Shown: positions 28,179 to 37,999 of the stretch, one piece after another
Position numbering within the stretch: the stretch's first letter is position 1
Layout: each line of letters begins with the position of its first letter
Assembly: GCA_026389335.1 (NCBI GenBank)
Contig: JAPLIB010000004.1
Span: 1-39,590, forward strand
Direction of reading: 5' to 3'
Source: Cyanobacteriota bacterium
Lineage (GTDB): Bacteria; Cyanobacteriota; Cyanobacteriia; PCC-6307; Cyanobiaceae
DNA length: 39,590 nt
Program-made: the position numbers and the translations under genes
The notes under the pieces: model-generated
Databases searched by the model: none
Told to the model about the DNA's origin: nothing
The model's input: the letters and a program-made list of their open reading frames with translations, nothing else

Positions 28179-28490
28179 ATGGCAGCTGTTTCCCTCAGCG
28201 TCTCCACGGTCAAGCCGCTCGGAGATCGCGTGTTCATCAAAGTGTCTGAGTCGGAGGAGAAAACCGCCGGTGGCATCCTTCTGCCTGACACCGCCAAGGA
28301 AAAGCCCCAGGTGGGTGAGGTCGTCCAGGTCGGCCCCGGCCGCCGCAACGACGACGGCTCCCGCACCGCCCCTGAAGTGGGCATCGGCGACAAAGTTCTC
28401 TATAGCAAGTACGCCGGCACCGACATCAAGCTCGGCACCGAGGAATTCGTGCTGCTTTCCGAGAAGGACATCCTCGCCATCGTCAGCTGA
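28179..28490 (+). CDS. groES: Co-chaperonin GroES
   Basis: GroES is the heptameric lid of the GroEL folding chamber. From ATG 28179 the protein is 103 residues with [20 protein letters not shown], the mobile-loop region [17 protein letters not shown], and the C-terminal [13 protein letters not shown] longer in-frame reading begins upstream at 28056, but it would run through non-homologous sequence. groEL follows after 68 bp. Confidence 0.97.
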   Translation: MAAVSLSVSTVKPLGDRVFIKVSESEEKTAGGILLPDTAKEKPQVGEVVQVGPGRRNDDGSRTAPEVGIGDKVLYSKYAGTDIKLGTEEFVLLSEKDILAIVS

Positions 28491-28534
28491 GAGCGGCGCT
28501 TCGGCCCTTCCAGGCCCTGAGCTTTCTGCCCTAA

Positions 28535-30193
<1,659 letters not shown>

Positions 30194-30242
30194 TCGCTGC
30201 AGCGACGACATCCCTCAGTGCGCTGAAGGACTTCAGCAGAAC

Positions 30243-30266
30243 GCGCCCCTTCGAGGGCGCTTTTTT
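30243..30266 (+). terminator. Rho-independent terminator of groESL
   Basis: GCGCCC, a six-base loop (cttcga), GGGCGC, six T's, 50 bp after the groEL stop. The stem has the same sequence as that of the PSRP-3 terminator. Confidence 0.9.
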
Positions 30267-30603
30267 ATGACTCCAGGGAAAAACAGCGAGCGGAGCCAGG
30301 GTTGTCTGTGGCCGTTACCCGCGTGACCGACAGGGCCGCCCCACTGCCGGCGGCCAGCGCCTTGGCCTGCAGCGGATCACCCCGCACCCCCAGGGGCAAA
30401 GACTGAGGCCCTGGGAGCCAGGGCTCCCGCCTGGAGCGTTCGCGCCAACGATCCAGCCGTTGTGCGTTTCAAGGTGCCGCCCTGGTCTGAGCCAAGGCCC
30501 GGGCGCTTGGGGTGCCGGTTGCATCAGCCCTGGCTGCGGTCTCGCGACAGGTGTGTGCCGGTTGCTCGCGCCTGCCCCCTAAGGGGGAGCGATCGGGCCC
30601 GGT
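30267..30603. other. Gap between groESL and the methyltransferase gene
   Basis: No gene is supported. It contains inverted repeats GGGAGCC-ag-GGCTCCC (30413-30428) and CCCCC-taa-GGGGG (30575-30587). The second lies about 17 bp past the methyltransferase stop and could be a weak terminator stem for that gene, but it has no T run. Confidence 0.45.
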
Positions 30604-31176
30604 TCAGGACTTGTGAACCAGAAGCTCAATCCGGATCTCCTCAATCAGGTTGTTATAGATCTCGGCAAAGTCTTCAAGGCGATCTGCGGGCGCCAGCAGC
30701 CCCTTGGCCTCCAGCAGCTGGCGGGTGTGGACATCGGCCACGTACTGCACCGCCGCCAGCTCGAAATCCACCCCCAGGATGTGGGCCCAGGGTGTCATCG
30801 GGGAGGCCACCGCCGCCGCCTGATCACATTCGGCCTGCGAGAACATCGAGAGCGTCTGGGGGGTGATCCGGCGCACATGGCTGGGATCGGTGCGGAAGTG
30901 CTCGTGCAGGGGATGGGGCACGTTGATGAAGAGGCGGGCGCCGTCGGCACACACCCGGTACAGCTCCGTCATCACCGCCAGGAAGGTGTCGGTGCTGGCG
31001 CCCAGATGCTCGAGCACATGGTTGAGCAGCACTTCCTCAGCCCCATCCGTCGGCAGCTCCCAGGGGGTGCGTTCCAGATCCATCACCCGGTCGGGCTTGA
31101 AGCTCGCCACCGAATCGATGTTGAGATAGCCGGCGATCGGCCGCGGCCCGCAGCCCAGATTCAGCTTCATTGCCAC
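30604..31176 (-). CDS. SAM-dependent methyltransferase (class I)
   Basis: This encodes 190 residues from GTG 31176, or 188 from ATG 31170 (MKLNLGCG), which I prefer slightly. Motif I is LNLGCGPRPIAGYLNID with the acidic residue after beta-2 in MDLE; the motif-II/III region is VLLNHVLEHLG, as in the Methyltransf_11 group of carbohydrate- and small-molecule methyltransferases. LYRVCADGARLFINVPHP completes the core. The substrate is unknown. No sugar-biosynthesis genes adjoin it. Confidence 0.88.
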   Translation of the reverse strand: MAMKLNLGCGPRPIAGYLNIDSVASFKPDRVMDLERTPWELPTDGAEEVLLNHVLEHLGASTDTFLAVMTELYRVCADGARLFINVPHPLHEHFRTDPSHVRRITPQTLSMFSQAECDQAAAVASPMTPWAHILGVDFELAAVQYVADVHTRQLLEAKGLLAPADRLEDFAEIYNNLIEEIRIELLVHKS

Positions 31177-31212
31177 TGCTACCGCAACCCTGGTGATGGG
31201 ATCCTAAGGACC

Positions 31213-31392
31213 ATGCCCTGGACCCCCTACGCCGACAGCATCGAGGCGGTGCTCAGCATCGGCGGCCTGCTGCTGATCGTGGCCCTGGTACTCAGGCCCC
31301 AGGCGGCCGCGCCAGGGCCGGATCCAGAGGCGGAGGCCCCGCCGCAGCCCCCGCCAGCAGATCCTCGATCTCACAGACCGGAAAGCGATTGA
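31213..31392 (+). CDS. Possible small single-pass membrane protein
   Basis: ATG 31213 starts a 59-residue frame with one hydrophobic helix (IEAVLSIGGLLLIVALVL, about residues 10-27) followed by a Pro/Ala/Glu-rich tail. The gene is divergent from the methyltransferase with 36-42 bp between starts. Its last 101 bp overlap the 3' end of the convergent helicase, so either the tail is dispensable or one of the ends is extended. Small single-helix proteins are common in cyanobacteria but I cannot name this one. Confidence 0.45.
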   Translation: MPWTPYADSIEAVLSIGGLLLIVALVLRPQAAAPGPDPEAEAPPQPPPADPRSHRPESD

Positions 31393-34069
31393 TCGCCTTG
31401 AGCGCCTTGCGTGAATTGGTGCGCAGCTGCTCGCTGATCGCTTCGCCGTAGGGAACCTGGGCCAGCAGATCCACCGTGCGGCGCAGGATCCGCACCACAT
31501 CGCCCTCGTCGAGGGAGGTGTTGGCGATCAGTTCACTCCAGCTGGCGCCCTTGGCCCAGGCATGCACCAGGCCGGTGAGTTCCGGCTCCCACCACACCGG
31601 CACCACTACGGAACGCCGTTCCTGCTGGCGCTGCAGCTCGCGCCGCAGACCACGCAGATCATGCAGGGCCTCCTCCACCAGCGGCGGCGGCGGCCAGCCG
31701 CACCAGAGATCGGGGCGATTCACCTCGGTGGAGATCGCCTCCAGCACGGCGGCCAGTTCGGCCGGATCGAGGCCATCGAGATGGCCGCTCATCAGGGCCA
31801 GACCCAGCCACAGCTCGTTGTCACCGCGCAGGGAGGCGACGGTGCGTCCCACTTCGGTCGGCTGCAGGCCGTCCTCGCCGTCCATGGCGCCGAAGAAGCC
31901 GAGGATCTCGATCAGGTGCAGGAAGGTGTCCCAGTGGCGGTTGGCCCGGTGATGCAGGATGCGGCGCCGTTCGTCGATCTCCAGCTCCAGCTCCTCCATG
32001 CGACGGCGATGCTTCTTGAGCTGCTTGCGATCGCCGAAGCGATGGGCCGCATGGAGCTCCAGCTCTGCTTCCAACTGCTGCACCAGGCCGGCCTGGTGCA
32101 GCACCTCGCCGGCCAGGTCGTAGCGGGGGGTGTGCATGTCATAGCGACGGGCCATGGAGGCCACCGCCAGAGCCAGACCGGCACTGAGATCGTTGCCGTG
32201 GCGCAGTTCGCCGGGATGATGCAGCTCGGGCGGCTGCAGCTGCTCCACCTGCAGGCAGCTGAGTTCGGCATGCAGGCTCACCACCGCCGCGCAGGGCAGC
32301 AAAATCCAGACGTTCTCGTCGGTGAGGCAGAGCAGTAGCGGGAACTGGCCCGAACCGACCAGCTTGGCGACGATCACCGCCGGGGTCACCCGGCTCTTGA
32401 GCTGGGGCGCCTTGACACTCACCAGCGTGCCTTCGCTGGCGAACTGCAGGGCCAGGGTGAGTTCGTGGGCCAGGGTCTCCTCGGCCTGCTGTTGCAGAAT
32501 CCGCAGCAGGCGCCGCTCTTCGAGCAAACGACCGCGCTGCTTCTCGTAGTCCTCGAATTCATCCCAGTGCACATCGGCATCTCCGGCGGCCAGCAGCTCC
32601 AGCTGGCTGGTGAGTTCGGCGATACGGGCCTCGTCGTCGGCCAGATCGAGGCTGGCCAGGTAGCGGCCGAAACTGCGATCCACCAGCTCGCGGGCCTTGG
32701 CCAGGTCGTAGCGCTGCAGCAGGTTGAGCACCATGCCGTAGCTGGGGGTGAACTGGCTCACCAGTGGATCGGCGGGGCTGGTGGCCAGGGCGCCGGCCTC
32801 GCGCACGCCTTCAAAGCGGCTCTGCACCGTCACCACATAACCCTGGGTATCCAGACCCCGCCGGCCGGCCCGACCCGCCATCTGCAGGAACTCACTGCCC
32901 ATCAGCGGCCTGTGGCCCCGCTCAGTGCGCTTGGAGAGCGCCGAGATCACCGTGGTGCGGGCGGGCATGTTGATGCCGGCCGCCAGGGTTTCGGTGGCGA
33001 ACACCACCTTGATCAGACCTTGCTGGAACAGCTCTTCAATCAGTTCTTTCCAGGCCGGCAACACACCGGCATGGTGGGCGGCGATGCCGCGCAGCAGGGC
33101 ATCGGCGTGGCCGCCATCGCGCACCGCCTCGGGGGCTGCCGCCACGTAGGCATCGAGGCGGGCGCGGATGCGGGCCTGCTCCTCGGGCGTCACCAGGCAG
33201 ACCTTGCTGAGATCGCGCAGCGACTTGTCACAGCCGCGGCGACTGAAAATGAAATAGATGGCCGGCAGCATCTGGCGCTCCGCCATCTGGGCCACCACGA
33301 AACCGATCGGCGGCGCCTCCGGCTGGGGTGGGCGCGCCTCCTTGGGCCCTTTGCGGCGGGTGGTTTTTGGAGGCCGCCACACCTTGCAATTGGGATGGAG
33401 CGCCGTGCCCTCGTCATTGAGCAGGGGATGGAGTCCCTTGGCACTGCAGAAACTGAATGCCAGGGGCACGGGTCGGAAATCGCTGTGCACCAGCCGGGTG
33501 GGCCCATGCACCTTCTCAATCCAGTCGGTGAGTTGACCGGCATTGGCCACCGTGGCCGAGAGGGCCACCAGCTGCACCCGGCTCGGACAATGAATGATCG
33601 ATTCCTCCCAGACAGTGCCGCGCTGGGAATCGTTCATGTAGTGGCACTCATCGAGCACCACGGCCTCGACATCAGCCAGGGGATCATCGCCTTCGCGATC
33701 GATCTCCGCATACAGCATGTTGCGGAAGATCTCGGTGGTCATCACCACGATCCGGGCCTCGCGGTTGAGGCTCAGGTCACCGGTGAGCAGGCCGACATTG
33801 TGATCGCCGAACTGGTGGCGGAAATCGCGCAGCTTCTGATTCGAGAGGGCCTTGAGCGGGGTGGTGTAAAAAACTTTCTGGCCGTGGGCCAGGGCCCGGT
33901 GGATGGCGTACTCCCCCACCAGCGTCTTGCCTGAGCCGGTAGGGGCGCTCACCACCACCGAGTGCCCCTGGCTGAGCGCATCGATCGCCTCCAGCTGAAA
34001 GGGATCCAGTGGAAAGGGGAACAGCTCGCCCAGGGGCGGCACGGAGCCGGTGATGGGGCGATCAGGCAT
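31292..34069 (-). CDS. Ski2-like DEAD/DEAH-box RNA helicase (Mtr4/ISE2 type)
   Basis: This encodes 925 residues. Motif I is SAPTGSGKT (41-49), motif II DECH in VVLDECHYMND, motif III LSATVAN, and motif VI QMAGRAGRRG. The long C-terminal half includes the winged-helix/DSHCT region of the Ski2/Mtr4 family. In plants the close relative ISE2 acts on chloroplast RNA; a role in RNA processing or degradation here is by analogy. No fused accessory domain is seen. A 254-bp gap separates it from the DUF2252 gene upstream. Confidence 0.93.
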   Translation of the reverse strand: MPDRPITGSVPPLGELFPFPLDPFQLEAIDALSQGHSVVVSAPTGSGKTLVGEYAIHRALAHGQKVFYTTPLKALSNQKLRDFRHQFGDHNVGLLTGDLSLNREARIVVMTTEIFRNMLYAEIDREGDDPLADVEAVVLDECHYMNDSQRGTVWEESIIHCPSRVQLVALSATVANAGQLTDWIEKVHGPTRLVHSDFRPVPLAFSFCSAKGLHPLLNDEGTALHPNCKVWRPPKTTRRKGPKEARPPQPEAPPIGFVVAQMAERQMLPAIYFIFSRRGCDKSLRDLSKVCLVTPEEQARIRARLDAYVAAAPEAVRDGGHADALLRGIAAHHAGVLPAWKELIEELFQQGLIKVVFATETLAAGINMPARTTVISALSKRTERGHRPLMGSEFLQMAGRAGRRGLDTQGYVVTVQSRFEGVREAGALATSPADPLVSQFTPSYGMVLNLLQRYDLAKARELVDRSFGRYLASLDLADDEARIAELTSQLELLAAGDADVHWDEFEDYEKQRGRLLEERRLLRILQQQAEETLAHELTLALQFASEGTLVSVKAPQLKSRVTPAVIVAKLVGSGQFPLLLCLTDENVWILLPCAAVVSLHAELSCLQVEQLQPPELHHPGELRHGNDLSAGLALAVASMARRYDMHTPRYDLAGEVLHQAGLVQQLEAELELHAAHRFGDRKQLKKHRRRMEELELEIDERRRILHHRANRHWDTFLHLIEILGFFGAMDGEDGLQPTEVGRTVASLRGDNELWLGLALMSGHLDGLDPAELAAVLEAISTEVNRPDLWCGWPPPPLVEEALHDLRGLRRELQRQQERRSVVVPVWWEPELTGLVHAWAKGASWSELIANTSLDEGDVVRILRRTVDLLAQVPYGEAISEQLRTNSRKALKAINRFPVCEIEDLLAGAAAGPPPLDPALARPPGA

Positions 34070-34323
34070 ACCCCAATCCTATGGGGTGGGGTCGGCCCGA
34101 TGAGATGGTGGCGGCCCGGGTCGGGGGCTGCAGGCCGGAAGCAGGGGTGCGGGGCGGCGCTGACCAAGCCGGCAAGCCAGCGGAATCGATCAGCGCCCGC
34201 CAGCGCGACAACACCGGGACATCGCCAGCGGCAGCCCGATGGCACAAAGCGCCGCCCCTGGGAGCAGCCCGAACGTGACGGGCTGGAGGCATACCGAGCA
34301 GAAGAACTGGCCGAGCAGAAGCA

Positions 34324-35715
34324 TCAGCCTTCTTCCAGCAGCGCCGCGACTCGCCCCGTGCTGACAGCTGTAACCAGGGCGGCGTGATCGCGAGCCGTCT
34401 GATCGGCATACGCCAGGGCAAACTGACCCAGGGCTCGATCGAATTTCCCCCCCTTGCCGAGATAGCCGCTGATCCTGGCGCCGTCCCCCGATTTGGCATG
34501 GGCGCGAGCCAGGGTCCAGCCGCAGTATTCGCTGTAGCGCGAGAGCTCAACGGCTGAAATCCCTTCAAGCGGAAAGGACATCTTCATATCGCGCAACTGG
34601 CGCACATAAAAATCACGACCATGGCGCCCGCGCACCCAGCCCAGGAAGATGTCACTGGAGGACTGGGTCAGGCGTTGTCCCATGACTACCCGCTGACCCT
34701 GATTGTCATAGTGACTGACTTCGGTGTAGGGCTCAAGCACGGAACGCCGAACCTCCTTGACCTGCAGGATCAGCGGATGGTTGTCCTCCGAAAAGAACAG
34801 CCCGATCATACAGCGGGTGCCGACACTGCCGATGCCGACCACCTTGAGGGCCGCATCTTCAAAGCGATAGCGATCAAATAGAACGCGGCGCTCATCCGAC
34901 AGCGTCTGACGATAATCCTCCAACCCCTCACGCACGAGCGCTTCGAAATCTCCGATCGCCGGATGGAAGAGAACTGGCGGTTGATCGAGAATGCGGGGTC
35001 GACCGCCAACGCTGGTGACAATCCGGGGGAACAGATTGTCGATCACCCGCCCGCGGGCCTTGCGCGCTAACGCCTCACGGTGCTCTTTGGCTTTGGCATC
35101 AGGAGCCATGGCAATGATGCTCTGCATATCTAGGCAGTTGTACCAGACTTCCAGCGGACTCATGTGCGAATACTCGCGCAGATGCTGGCGATAGGAGCGC
35201 ACGCAATCGCGAACGGCCGCCACTGACGCCTCGTCGTCCAGATGATTCTCGCGACCGGCGACGACCACACTGGTGACCAGACGCTTGAGATCCCACTCCC
35301 ACGGTGCTGGGTGGCTTTCATCGAAATCGTTGAGATCAAACACCAGATTGCGCTCGGGGGTGGCGAACAACCCGAAGTTCAGCAGATGGCAGTCACCGCA
35401 GGCCTGCACCTGGACGCCGATGTTGGGCGTGGTCGCCAGGTCGTAAGCCATCAGGGCGGCAGAACCGCGCAGAAAAGCGAAGGGACTGCGGAGCATGCGT
35501 CCGTAGCGAATCGGGATCAACTCGGACAGTCGATCGTGATTAGAGTCTTCCAGTACAGCAATCGGATCGCGCCGATCACTGTGGGGCTGCCAGACCGCAT
35601 GGCGTTCACGGGGAATCTGCTGCCGCAGCGCTTTACCGATCACAATCCGTTCCTCTCTGGTCCGGAATTGAGCCTGGGAAGCGCCGCGAAGGCTGGTCTG
35701 CGGTTGAGCGTTCAT
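34324..35715 (-). CDS. DUF2252 family protein
   Basis: This encodes 463 residues. The family has a kinase-like (aminoglycoside phosphotransferase-type) fold signature: GDCHLLNFGLF and FDLNDFDESHPAPWEWDLKR are the diagnostic segments, corresponding to the catalytic-loop and metal-binding regions. Other conserved pieces are MLRSPFAFLRGSA and GVGSVGT-like VVGIGSVGTRC. Substrate and reaction are unknown. It is a common accessory gene in bacteria and here borders the decayed region that runs to psbA. Confidence 0.9.
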   Translation of the reverse strand: MNAQPQTSLRGASQAQFRTREERIVIGKALRQQIPRERHAVWQPHSDRRDPIAVLEDSNHDRLSELIPIRYGRMLRSPFAFLRGSAALMAYDLATTPNIGVQVQACGDCHLLNFGLFATPERNLVFDLNDFDESHPAPWEWDLKRLVTSVVVAGRENHLDDEASVAAVRDCVRSYRQHLREYSHMSPLEVWYNCLDMQSIIAMAPDAKAKEHREALARKARGRVIDNLFPRIVTSVGGRPRILDQPPVLFHPAIGDFEALVREGLEDYRQTLSDERRVLFDRYRFEDAALKVVGIGSVGTRCMIGLFFSEDNHPLILQVKEVRRSVLEPYTEVSHYDNQGQRVVMGQRLTQSSSDIFLGWVRGRHGRDFYVRQLRDMKMSFPLEGISAVELSRYSEYCGWTLARAHAKSGDGARISGYLGKGGKFDRALGQFALAYADQTARDHAALVTAVSTGRVAALLEEG

Positions 35716-35943
35716 GATGAATCCCCTCTGGATTGCGCTGAGTGGAGGCTACAGCCGCTGCAGTGGCGCCTCTCATGCAGCCCCAGCCCTACTCAACAAG
35801 GTGGAAACGGCAAGAGTTCGCTCACTCCATAGCGTCGAGTCGAGGGGCAATCATGCTGCACACGCCAATCATCAAGCGGCATGGATTAGAATCATGGCGC
35901 GACAAAGAAATGCAAAGCAACATTCACACCTTCCACTCGGAAG
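35716..35943. other. Intergenic stretch before the porin remnant
   Basis: This 228-bp gap holds the promoter side of the DUF2252 gene and the missing 5' part of the porin-like gene; no start or signal peptide of a porin is found. Confidence 0.35.
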
Positions 35944-36204
35944 CTGCGCCCTCATCTTCGACACCAGTTTCAACGTCAACGGCAAGGATCTCCTGCGGAC
36001 AATCCTCGGCGGCGGCAACTGTGCCGACAGCTGCTTCGGTGGCTCCGGCCCCGTGCAGATCGGCTACAGCCAGCAGCACTGGGACCTGGCCCCATCTATT
36101 CTTACATCCAGAATGCCAACAATCTGACTACTTACGGCACCAACTTTGCTCTGAAAAGCTACACCAACTCTGACAGCACCTCGGCCGTGGGCTTCAGCGT
36201 CTGA
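35944..36204 (+). pseudogene. Remnant of a SomA/OprB-type porin
   Basis: A frame ending at 36127 reads LIFDTSFNVNGKDLLRTIL, matching the first barrel strands (FDTSFxGKDLLRT) of cyanobacterial outer-membrane porins. Near 36088 the homology moves to another frame, reading PIYSYIQNANNLTTYGTNF, ALKSYTNSDSTSAVGFSV and a TGA at 36202-36204, which resembles a later barrel segment. Porins of this family run to about 500 residues with an S-layer homology domain at the N-terminus, all of which is missing. The sequence is therefore a remnant with an internal deletion and a frameshift. It cannot make a functional channel. Confidence 0.6.
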
Positions 36205-36315
36205 ACCGGTCGCGACCGGCATGCGGTGGTCAGGCAGCCAGAGCCTGCAGCTGGGCCAACGGGCTCAACGGCTGATAATCAAGGCTACACCCGATTGATC
36301 CATTCCCTGTCTGCC

Positions 36316-36846
36316 ATGGGCCGCCCCTATCAACCCTCCCTGCTGCGACTGCTGCATAGCGCCATGGCACTACTGGTGCCGTTGGCCTGGCTGAGCGGGC
36401 TGATCGTCTACAGCCGCTACGACGGCAGCTGGGGCCGCCTGATCTGGCAGCCTGCAGGCAACTGGATCGACATCCACGGCAGCATCGGTGTGCTGTTGTG
36501 GCCCCTGGCCCTGCTCTTCGGCCTCTATGCCCTCAGCCTGGGTCGCGCTCGCCTGAAACAACCCGCCAATGCCACGGCCCTTGGGGCCTTGGCCCTGGCG
36601 GTGGGCAGCGGCAAGTTGATGCAGGAAGACTGGCTGCGGCAAGGGGAGCTGCAGCACCTCGTCTACCACATCCACCTGCTGGCCTGGCTGCTGATCGCCC
36701 TGGCCCTGCTGTGGCATCTGGTCGGCGTGCTGCGCCGAGGCGGCCCGGCACTGGCCACGTCGATGTTCCAGATCAGCGTGCAACGTCACGATCAACCAAA
36801 GCACTGGCCGGAGCAGCTGAACCGCTGGTTCAGGCGATCGAACTGA
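36316..36846 (+). CDS. Cytochrome b561-like membrane protein
   Basis: This encodes 176 residues from ATG 36316. There are four hydrophobic helices. Histidines sit where a di-heme b561 would need them: LLRLLHSAMALLVP in helix 1, WIDIHGSIGVLLW in helix 2, and VYHIHLLAWLL plus ALLWHLVGV in helices 3-4. Such proteins carry electrons across or within the membrane, often from quinol. The donor and acceptor are unknown. It is intact while genes on both sides are broken. Confidence 0.78.
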   Translation: MGRPYQPSLLRLLHSAMALLVPLAWLSGLIVYSRYDGSWGRLIWQPAGNWIDIHGSIGVLLWPLALLFGLYALSLGRARLKQPANATALGALALAVGSGKLMQEDWLRQGELQHLVYHIHLLAWLLIALALLWHLVGVLRRGGPALATSMFQISVQRHDQPKHWPEQLNRWFRRSN

Positions 36847-36901
36847 AGCGGTCATCACCGCTGCAGCGCTTCCGGCCAAATGGATGCGGCAGGATGGCGT
36901 G

Positions 36902-37090
36902 TCATGAGCGATTCCACGCCGCTGGATCGGGACAATCTCTCGCCCTCCAGCAGCGGAGGGCTTCTGCACTCAGGCCTGACGGCCGATAGCTGAACATGAA
37001 CTCCTCCCCAGCCACAAAGGCCAGAAAGAAGATCATGATGGCCATGGCGTGGGCGGACAAACAGTAAAACCATAACCCCTCAATAATCAT
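36902..37090 (-). CDS. Possible small membrane protein
   Basis: ATG 37090 opens a 62-residue frame with one hydrophobic stretch (FYCLSAHAMAIMIFFLAFVA) and a Cys/Arg/Trp-rich tail that does not look folded. It could be a short membrane peptide or part of a decayed gene. I do not recognise it. Confidence 0.25.
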   Translation of the reverse strand: MIIEGLWFYCLSAHAMAIMIFFLAFVAGEEFMFSYRPSGLSAEALRCWRARDCPDPAAWNRS

Positions 37091-37098
37091 TGGTGGCT

Positions 37099-37142
37099 TG
37101 CCTGGCTGCTTGGCGCTGACCTGCTTGCCAAGCAGCCAGGCA
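37099..37142. repeat. 16-bp perfect inverted repeat with 12-base loop
   Basis: Arms 37099-37114 and 37127-37142 are exact reverse complements (TGCCTGGCTGCTTGGC and its complement). There is no T run on either side. It ends two bases before the ATG of the PstS remnant, so it may mark the breakpoint that removed the start of that gene, or be a transcript-end hairpin of a lost neighbour. Confidence 0.85.
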
Positions 37143-37144
37143 GC

Positions 37145-37375
37145 ATGGATGCCCCGATCCGGATCGATGGCTCCAGCACCGTCTCCCCGATGCTGTCCGC
37201 AGCGATCCAGACTTACGTGCGGAAGTCAATCGCACGGAGACTGGATCTTCACGGAACAGGCACGACAGATGGATTCAGGTGCTTCTGCGCAGGACAGCCC
37301 AACATTGCCAACGACTCCCGCCCGATCAATAGCAAGGAGCTCAAGGCCTGCGCTAACAACGATTCGCTCATCTGA
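37145..37375 (+). pseudogene. Remnant of a phosphate ABC transporter binding protein (PstS-like)
   Basis: The 76-residue frame matches the start of the mature PstS domain: IRIDGSSTVSPM, then a degenerate GTGTTDGFRCFCAG, NIANDSRPINSKEL and an ACANN segment. In intact PstS these are the phosphate-loop and neighbouring strands; usual length is about 320 residues plus a signal peptide. Here the signal peptide is missing and a TGA follows at 37373-37375, so the product could neither be exported nor bind phosphate. The G-x-G-G segment is also altered. Confidence 0.78.
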
Positions 37376-37503
37376 GGATCAGGTCCGCCTTTCCCCATCG
37401 CTCACCAGCACGTCTTTTGAACGCAGCAGTATGAAGTGGTTTGGTGCCAGCCCCTGAAGGCCGACCCTGGGAGGCCAAACCCCCATCCCTCATGCAGTTA
37501 CGA

Positions 37504-37509
37504 TATAAT
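37504..37509 (+). promoter_or_regulatory. -10 box (TATAAT) before the RiPP-like precursor gene
   Basis: A perfect TATAAT lies 28 bp before the ATG at 37537, in an AT-rich patch. A good -35 at the usual distance is not apparent, so an activator might be needed. Transcription would start near 37516. Confidence 0.5.
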
Positions 37510-37536
37510 CAGGGTTCCATTTCCCCAATTCAGATC

Positions 37537-37656
37537 ATGACCAGTGAAGTCACCTCTCCCGACCCCACCGGCTACGAGCCCCCCTGCATCGAGAAGCTGC
37601 TGGAAGCCAAGGATCTCGAGCGCGAAGTGCTTTACGCAGGCGGCCCCTCTCGCTAA
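37537..37656 (+). CDS. Putative RiPP precursor peptide (39 residues)
   Basis: The frame reads MTSEVTSPDPTGYEPP, then an acidic/Leu-rich helical stretch (IEKLLEAKDLEREVLY) and ends AGGPSR. The YEPPxI segment resembles the YxxP leader motif bound by PqqD-like recognition elements in lasso-type precursors, and the terminal GG could be a cleavage point, leaving a very short core. It follows a perfect -10 box and precedes a PqqD-like gene by 73 bp. No close homologue is known to me. It could also be a truncated remnant of a longer precursor. Confidence 0.55.
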   Translation: MTSEVTSPDPTGYEPPCIEKLLEAKDLEREVLYAGGPSR

Positions 37657-37729
37657 ACACAACCCGACGATCGCAGCAGGGGCGATGGCTGCAGCGGATC
37701 GCCGCTCCAACACCCAAACAGGGAGTGCC

Positions 37730-37999
37730 ATGCCCCTTTTTCAGCAAGACCCACAGGCCCAGTCCACGGTCGTGGGCGATCGGGTGGTGCTGCTCCATCG
37801 CCTCACCCAGACCACCATCATCATCAACCCCACGGGCTCCAGGCTCTGGGAGTTGCTCGCTGAACCGCACAGCGTGGCGGATCTCGCCGCTGCACTGCAA
37901 GAAATCCATGAGGGCCTTACGCCCGAGCGAGCCGGGGTGGACGCCACAGCTTTCCTGGACAGCCTGCTGGCTCAAGGTCTCCTGATCCGCCATGGCTGA
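37730..37999 (+). CDS. PqqD-like RiPP recognition protein
   Basis: This encodes 89 residues from ATG 37730, with GGGAG as ribosome-binding site. The PqqD/RRE pattern is present: a beta-sheet with VVLLHRLTQTTIIINPTGSR, the conserved LWELL, then a winged helix (SVADLAAALQEIHEG) and a hydrophobic C-terminal helix (FLDSLLAQGLLI). Such proteins bind the leader peptide of a RiPP precursor and present it to the modifying enzyme. The 3' end overlaps the HPr-kinase-like gene by 8 bp. Confidence 0.83.
   Translation: MPLFQQDPQAQSTVVGDRVVLLHRLTQTTIIINPTGSRLWELLAEPHSVADLAAALQEIHEGLTPERAGVDATAFLDSLLAQGLLIRHG

Larger units (their letters stand above)
36847..37144. other. Gap with a possible small membrane ORF and an inverted repeat
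   Basis: The region has one minus-strand ORF of marginal quality and a strong inverted repeat, listed separately. Nothing else is convincing. Confidence 0.35.

Noticed and set aside
30413-30428. Terminator after groEL or the methyltransferase gene
   Set aside because: The inverted repeat has no T run and is far from both stops; the true groEL terminator is at 30243-30266.
32465-33934. Plus-strand open frame opposite the helicase
   Set aside because: It lies wholly inside the helicase gene and its composition is that of an antisense frame.
37099-37142. Terminal inverted repeat of an insertion sequence
   Set aside because: The arms are only 12 bases apart with no transposase between or beside them.
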